From assembly GCA_943704525.1 (NCBI GenBank), contig CALSCQ010002602.1, forward strand, positions 1-10,129: 10,129 nucleotides of DNA. Reading direction: 5' to 3'. The translations under genes and the position numbers were made by a program. Position 1 is the first letter of the stretch; every line of letters starts with the position of its first letter. Under the pieces are notes generated by a model, which did not search any database, was not told where the DNA came from, and worked only from the letters and a program-made list of their open reading frames with translations. Source of the stretch: Pigoraptor vietnamica. Lineage: Eukaryota; Opisthokonta; Filasterea. Positions 9,251-10,129 of the stretch are shown here, in pieces.

Positions 9251-9377
9251 AACCGAGGTCGGTGGAAGGTAGGGTGGGGAGTACAACTGTGGCACCGTGC
9301 GTTTGAAAAATGCAGCAGCCGGCACTCTCTGAAGTCTTCAGTGGAAAGGGTCGTGGCAGCGCCCGCGAACTTCGAAA

Positions 9378-10039
9378 ATGCCGCCAAAGCGAAAGGCGGT
9401 GGAGTCGGATGACGACGAGTTTGACGTGGACGAAGATGAGGAGCGGTGGGTTGATGCTGTTCCACATTGGCCAGGCAGCAGGGGAGAGGTACCTGCGAAT
9501 TGACGAATACTCAACTCCTCAAGCAGGGTCGAGGAGACGAAGGCACGCAAGAAGGCGCGCAAGGACGGCCCTGCGATGACAGAGGAAGAGGCGCGTGCGA
9601 AGGAAGCCATGCAGCGCGAAAGTGAGAGGTGTGTGTAACGCACTGAGCGTTTGTTTAAGCGTCAGTCAATCAGGCGATCTCACTCTGCCATTCTTGTGTG
9701 TGTATGTGGTTATTCAGATTGAAAGACAAAGCATGGCAGCAGCGCATCATCGGCCGGAGACAGCAGGACGTGGGGAACGCGATGCGCCCTCCAAAAGGTG
9801 CGTTCTGTGTGGCTGCCTCCCATTCGACTCTCACGAAAAGCGGATGTTGATGCTTTGTTCTCTATGCGACAGATCTCCAGCGATGCAGCGGGTGTGACAT
9901 TGTGAAGAAGGGCTCGGCGCGAAAGGAGAAGTACCTATTTGCCATGCCGGGCGCTTTTCGTGCGGTCGCTGCCGGGCCACTGGGCACACTGGCACGCCTC
10001 AACACCACCAACCCCGTCCTCTACATTGATTTTCCCGAG
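9378..10039 (+). CDS. RHL1: DNA-binding protein RHL1 homologue (topoisomerase VI accessory subunit), 5' part
   Basis: Exons 9378-9445, 9527-9628, 9718-9797 and 9873-10039 join in consistent phases (2, 2, 1) to give 139 residues before the gene leaves the window in intron 4. An in-frame TGA at 9330-9332 precedes the ATG with no Met between. Residues 1-22 combine a basic PPKRK with a strongly acidic run (DDDEFDVDEDEE); 24-56 include a nuclear-localisation-like KARKKARKDG; 58-83 are basic. Residues 84-139 match the conserved RHL1 core: CDIVKKGSARKEKYLFAMPG parallels the plant DII-RKSQRKNRFLFSFPG block, and LARLNTTNPVLYIDFPE parallels its LDRLSTKNPVLYLNFPQ block. In Arabidopsis RHL1 (HYP7) acts in the nucleus with BIN4, TOP6A (SPO11-3) and TOP6B in decatenation during endoreduplication. 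Here a CSGC (CxxC) precedes the core, which I do not recall in the plant protein. The C-terminal part lies outside the window. Confidence 0.85.
9446..9526 (+). other. RHL1 intron 1 (81 nt)
   Basis: Donor GTGGGT and acceptor CAAGCAG, phase 2. It joins ...DEDEE-R to VEETKARK. A GTACCT at 9489 is a tempting donor but is in the wrong phase. Confidence 0.75.
9629..9717 (+). other. RHL1 intron 2 (89 nt)
   Basis: Donor GTGTGT and acceptor TTATTCAG, phase 2. It contains an in-frame TAA just inside, and the intron is T-rich compared with its flanks. Confidence 0.8.
9798..9872 (+). other. RHL1 intron 3 (75 nt)
   Basis: Donor GTGCGT and acceptor ATGCGACAG, phase 1. It joins ...AMRPPK to DLQRCSGC, directly ahead of the conserved RHL1 core. 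Confidence 0.8.
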
Positions 10040-10070
10040 GTGCGCATGCGGACATCCCGCGCCGTGTTTG

Positions 10071-10129
<59 letters not shown>
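10040..10129 (+). other. RHL1 intron 4 (partial)
   Basis: Donor GTGCGC after ...YIDFPE (phase 0). RHL1 homologues continue FPQ/E-GR..., which the unspliced sequence (GTG CGC ATG) does not match, and reading on gives an artificial Ser/Leu repeat. The intron runs into the (TC)n tract and out of the window. Confidence 0.7.
10073..10129. repeat. (TC)n microsatellite at right edge
   Basis: Perfect TC dinucleotide repeat of 57 nt reaching the last base, inside RHL1 intron 4 and pyrimidine-rich on the RHL1 sense strand. True length unknown. Confidence 0.98.

Larger units (their letters stand above)
8879..9377. promoter_or_regulatory. Divergent (bidirectional) promoter region, 499 bp
   Basis: Lies between the start codons of the large minus-strand gene (8878) and RHL1 (9378), so it must hold both promoters and both 5' UTRs. 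No clear TATA box is visible on either side. It contains E2F-like motifs near each gene (8899-8907 and 9242-9250) and a pair of E-boxes (9223-9240). TGACG-type bZIP half-sites occur at about 9187 and 9207. No credible gene lies in the interval. Confidence 0.7.

Noticed and set aside
8937-9467. 176-codon minus-strand frame across the divergent promoter
   Set aside because: It overlaps RHL1 exon 1 and intron 1 in antisense, has no recognisable motif, and would leave RHL1 without a promoter.
9595-9897. 100-codon plus-strand frame with several Cys residues, resembling a zinc ribbon
   Set aside because: It crosses RHL1 introns 2 and 3 out of frame with the RHL1 exons; the cysteines come mostly from intron sequence.
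1-10129. AG/CT ends as terminal inverted repeats of a transposon or linear element
   Set aside because: They are simple dinucleotide repeats lying in introns of unrelated genes; no transposase, target duplication or telomere repeat is present.
1-10129. tRNA, rRNA, CRISPR or bacterial operon signals
   Set aside because: None were found on reading both strands; gene structure is plainly eukaryotic.

Overview
This window looks like nuclear DNA of a GC-rich, intron-containing unicellular eukaryote, most likely an alga or algal-related protist. The evidence is short GT-AG introns (67-220 nt), microsatellites, low-complexity alanine/serine-rich protein linkers, no bacterial gene spacing or Shine-Dalgarno pattern, and a homologue of RHL1, a topoisomerase VI accessory protein known from plants and algae. 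The exact lineage cannot be fixed from the sequence alone.

Three protein-coding genes can be reconstructed by splicing. (1) 112-589, minus strand: the first two coding exons of a gene of unknown function that runs off the left edge. (2) 1591-8878, minus strand: a complete five-exon gene for a protein of about 2294 residues. It has a long TPR-like helical array and a C-terminal region that resembles the CHAT/separase caspase-like fold, but the usual catalytic cysteine position appears to hold serine. (3) 9378-10039, plus strand: the first four coding exons of RHL1, which runs off the right edge.

Layout: (AG)29 microsatellite (1-58) inside an intron of gene 1; gene 1 exons; a 1-kb gap (590-1590) with a strand-asymmetric purine/pyrimidine tract, a TG microsatellite, a CCAAT box and a TCACGTGA palindrome; gene 2; a 499-bp divergent promoter (8879-9377) with two E2F-like sites and two E-boxes spaced one helical turn apart; RHL1; and a (TC)n microsatellite (10073-10129) inside an RHL1 intron. 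Each end microsatellite is pyrimidine-rich on the sense strand of the gene that holds it.

Genes 2 and 3 share one promoter region with an E2F-like motif close to each start codon. RHL1 homologues act with topoisomerase VI in DNA decatenation and endoreduplication, and the separase fold is also a chromosome-cycle fold, so co-expression in the cell cycle is a reasonable hypothesis. It is inference only; the CHAT/separase assignment is moderate at best.
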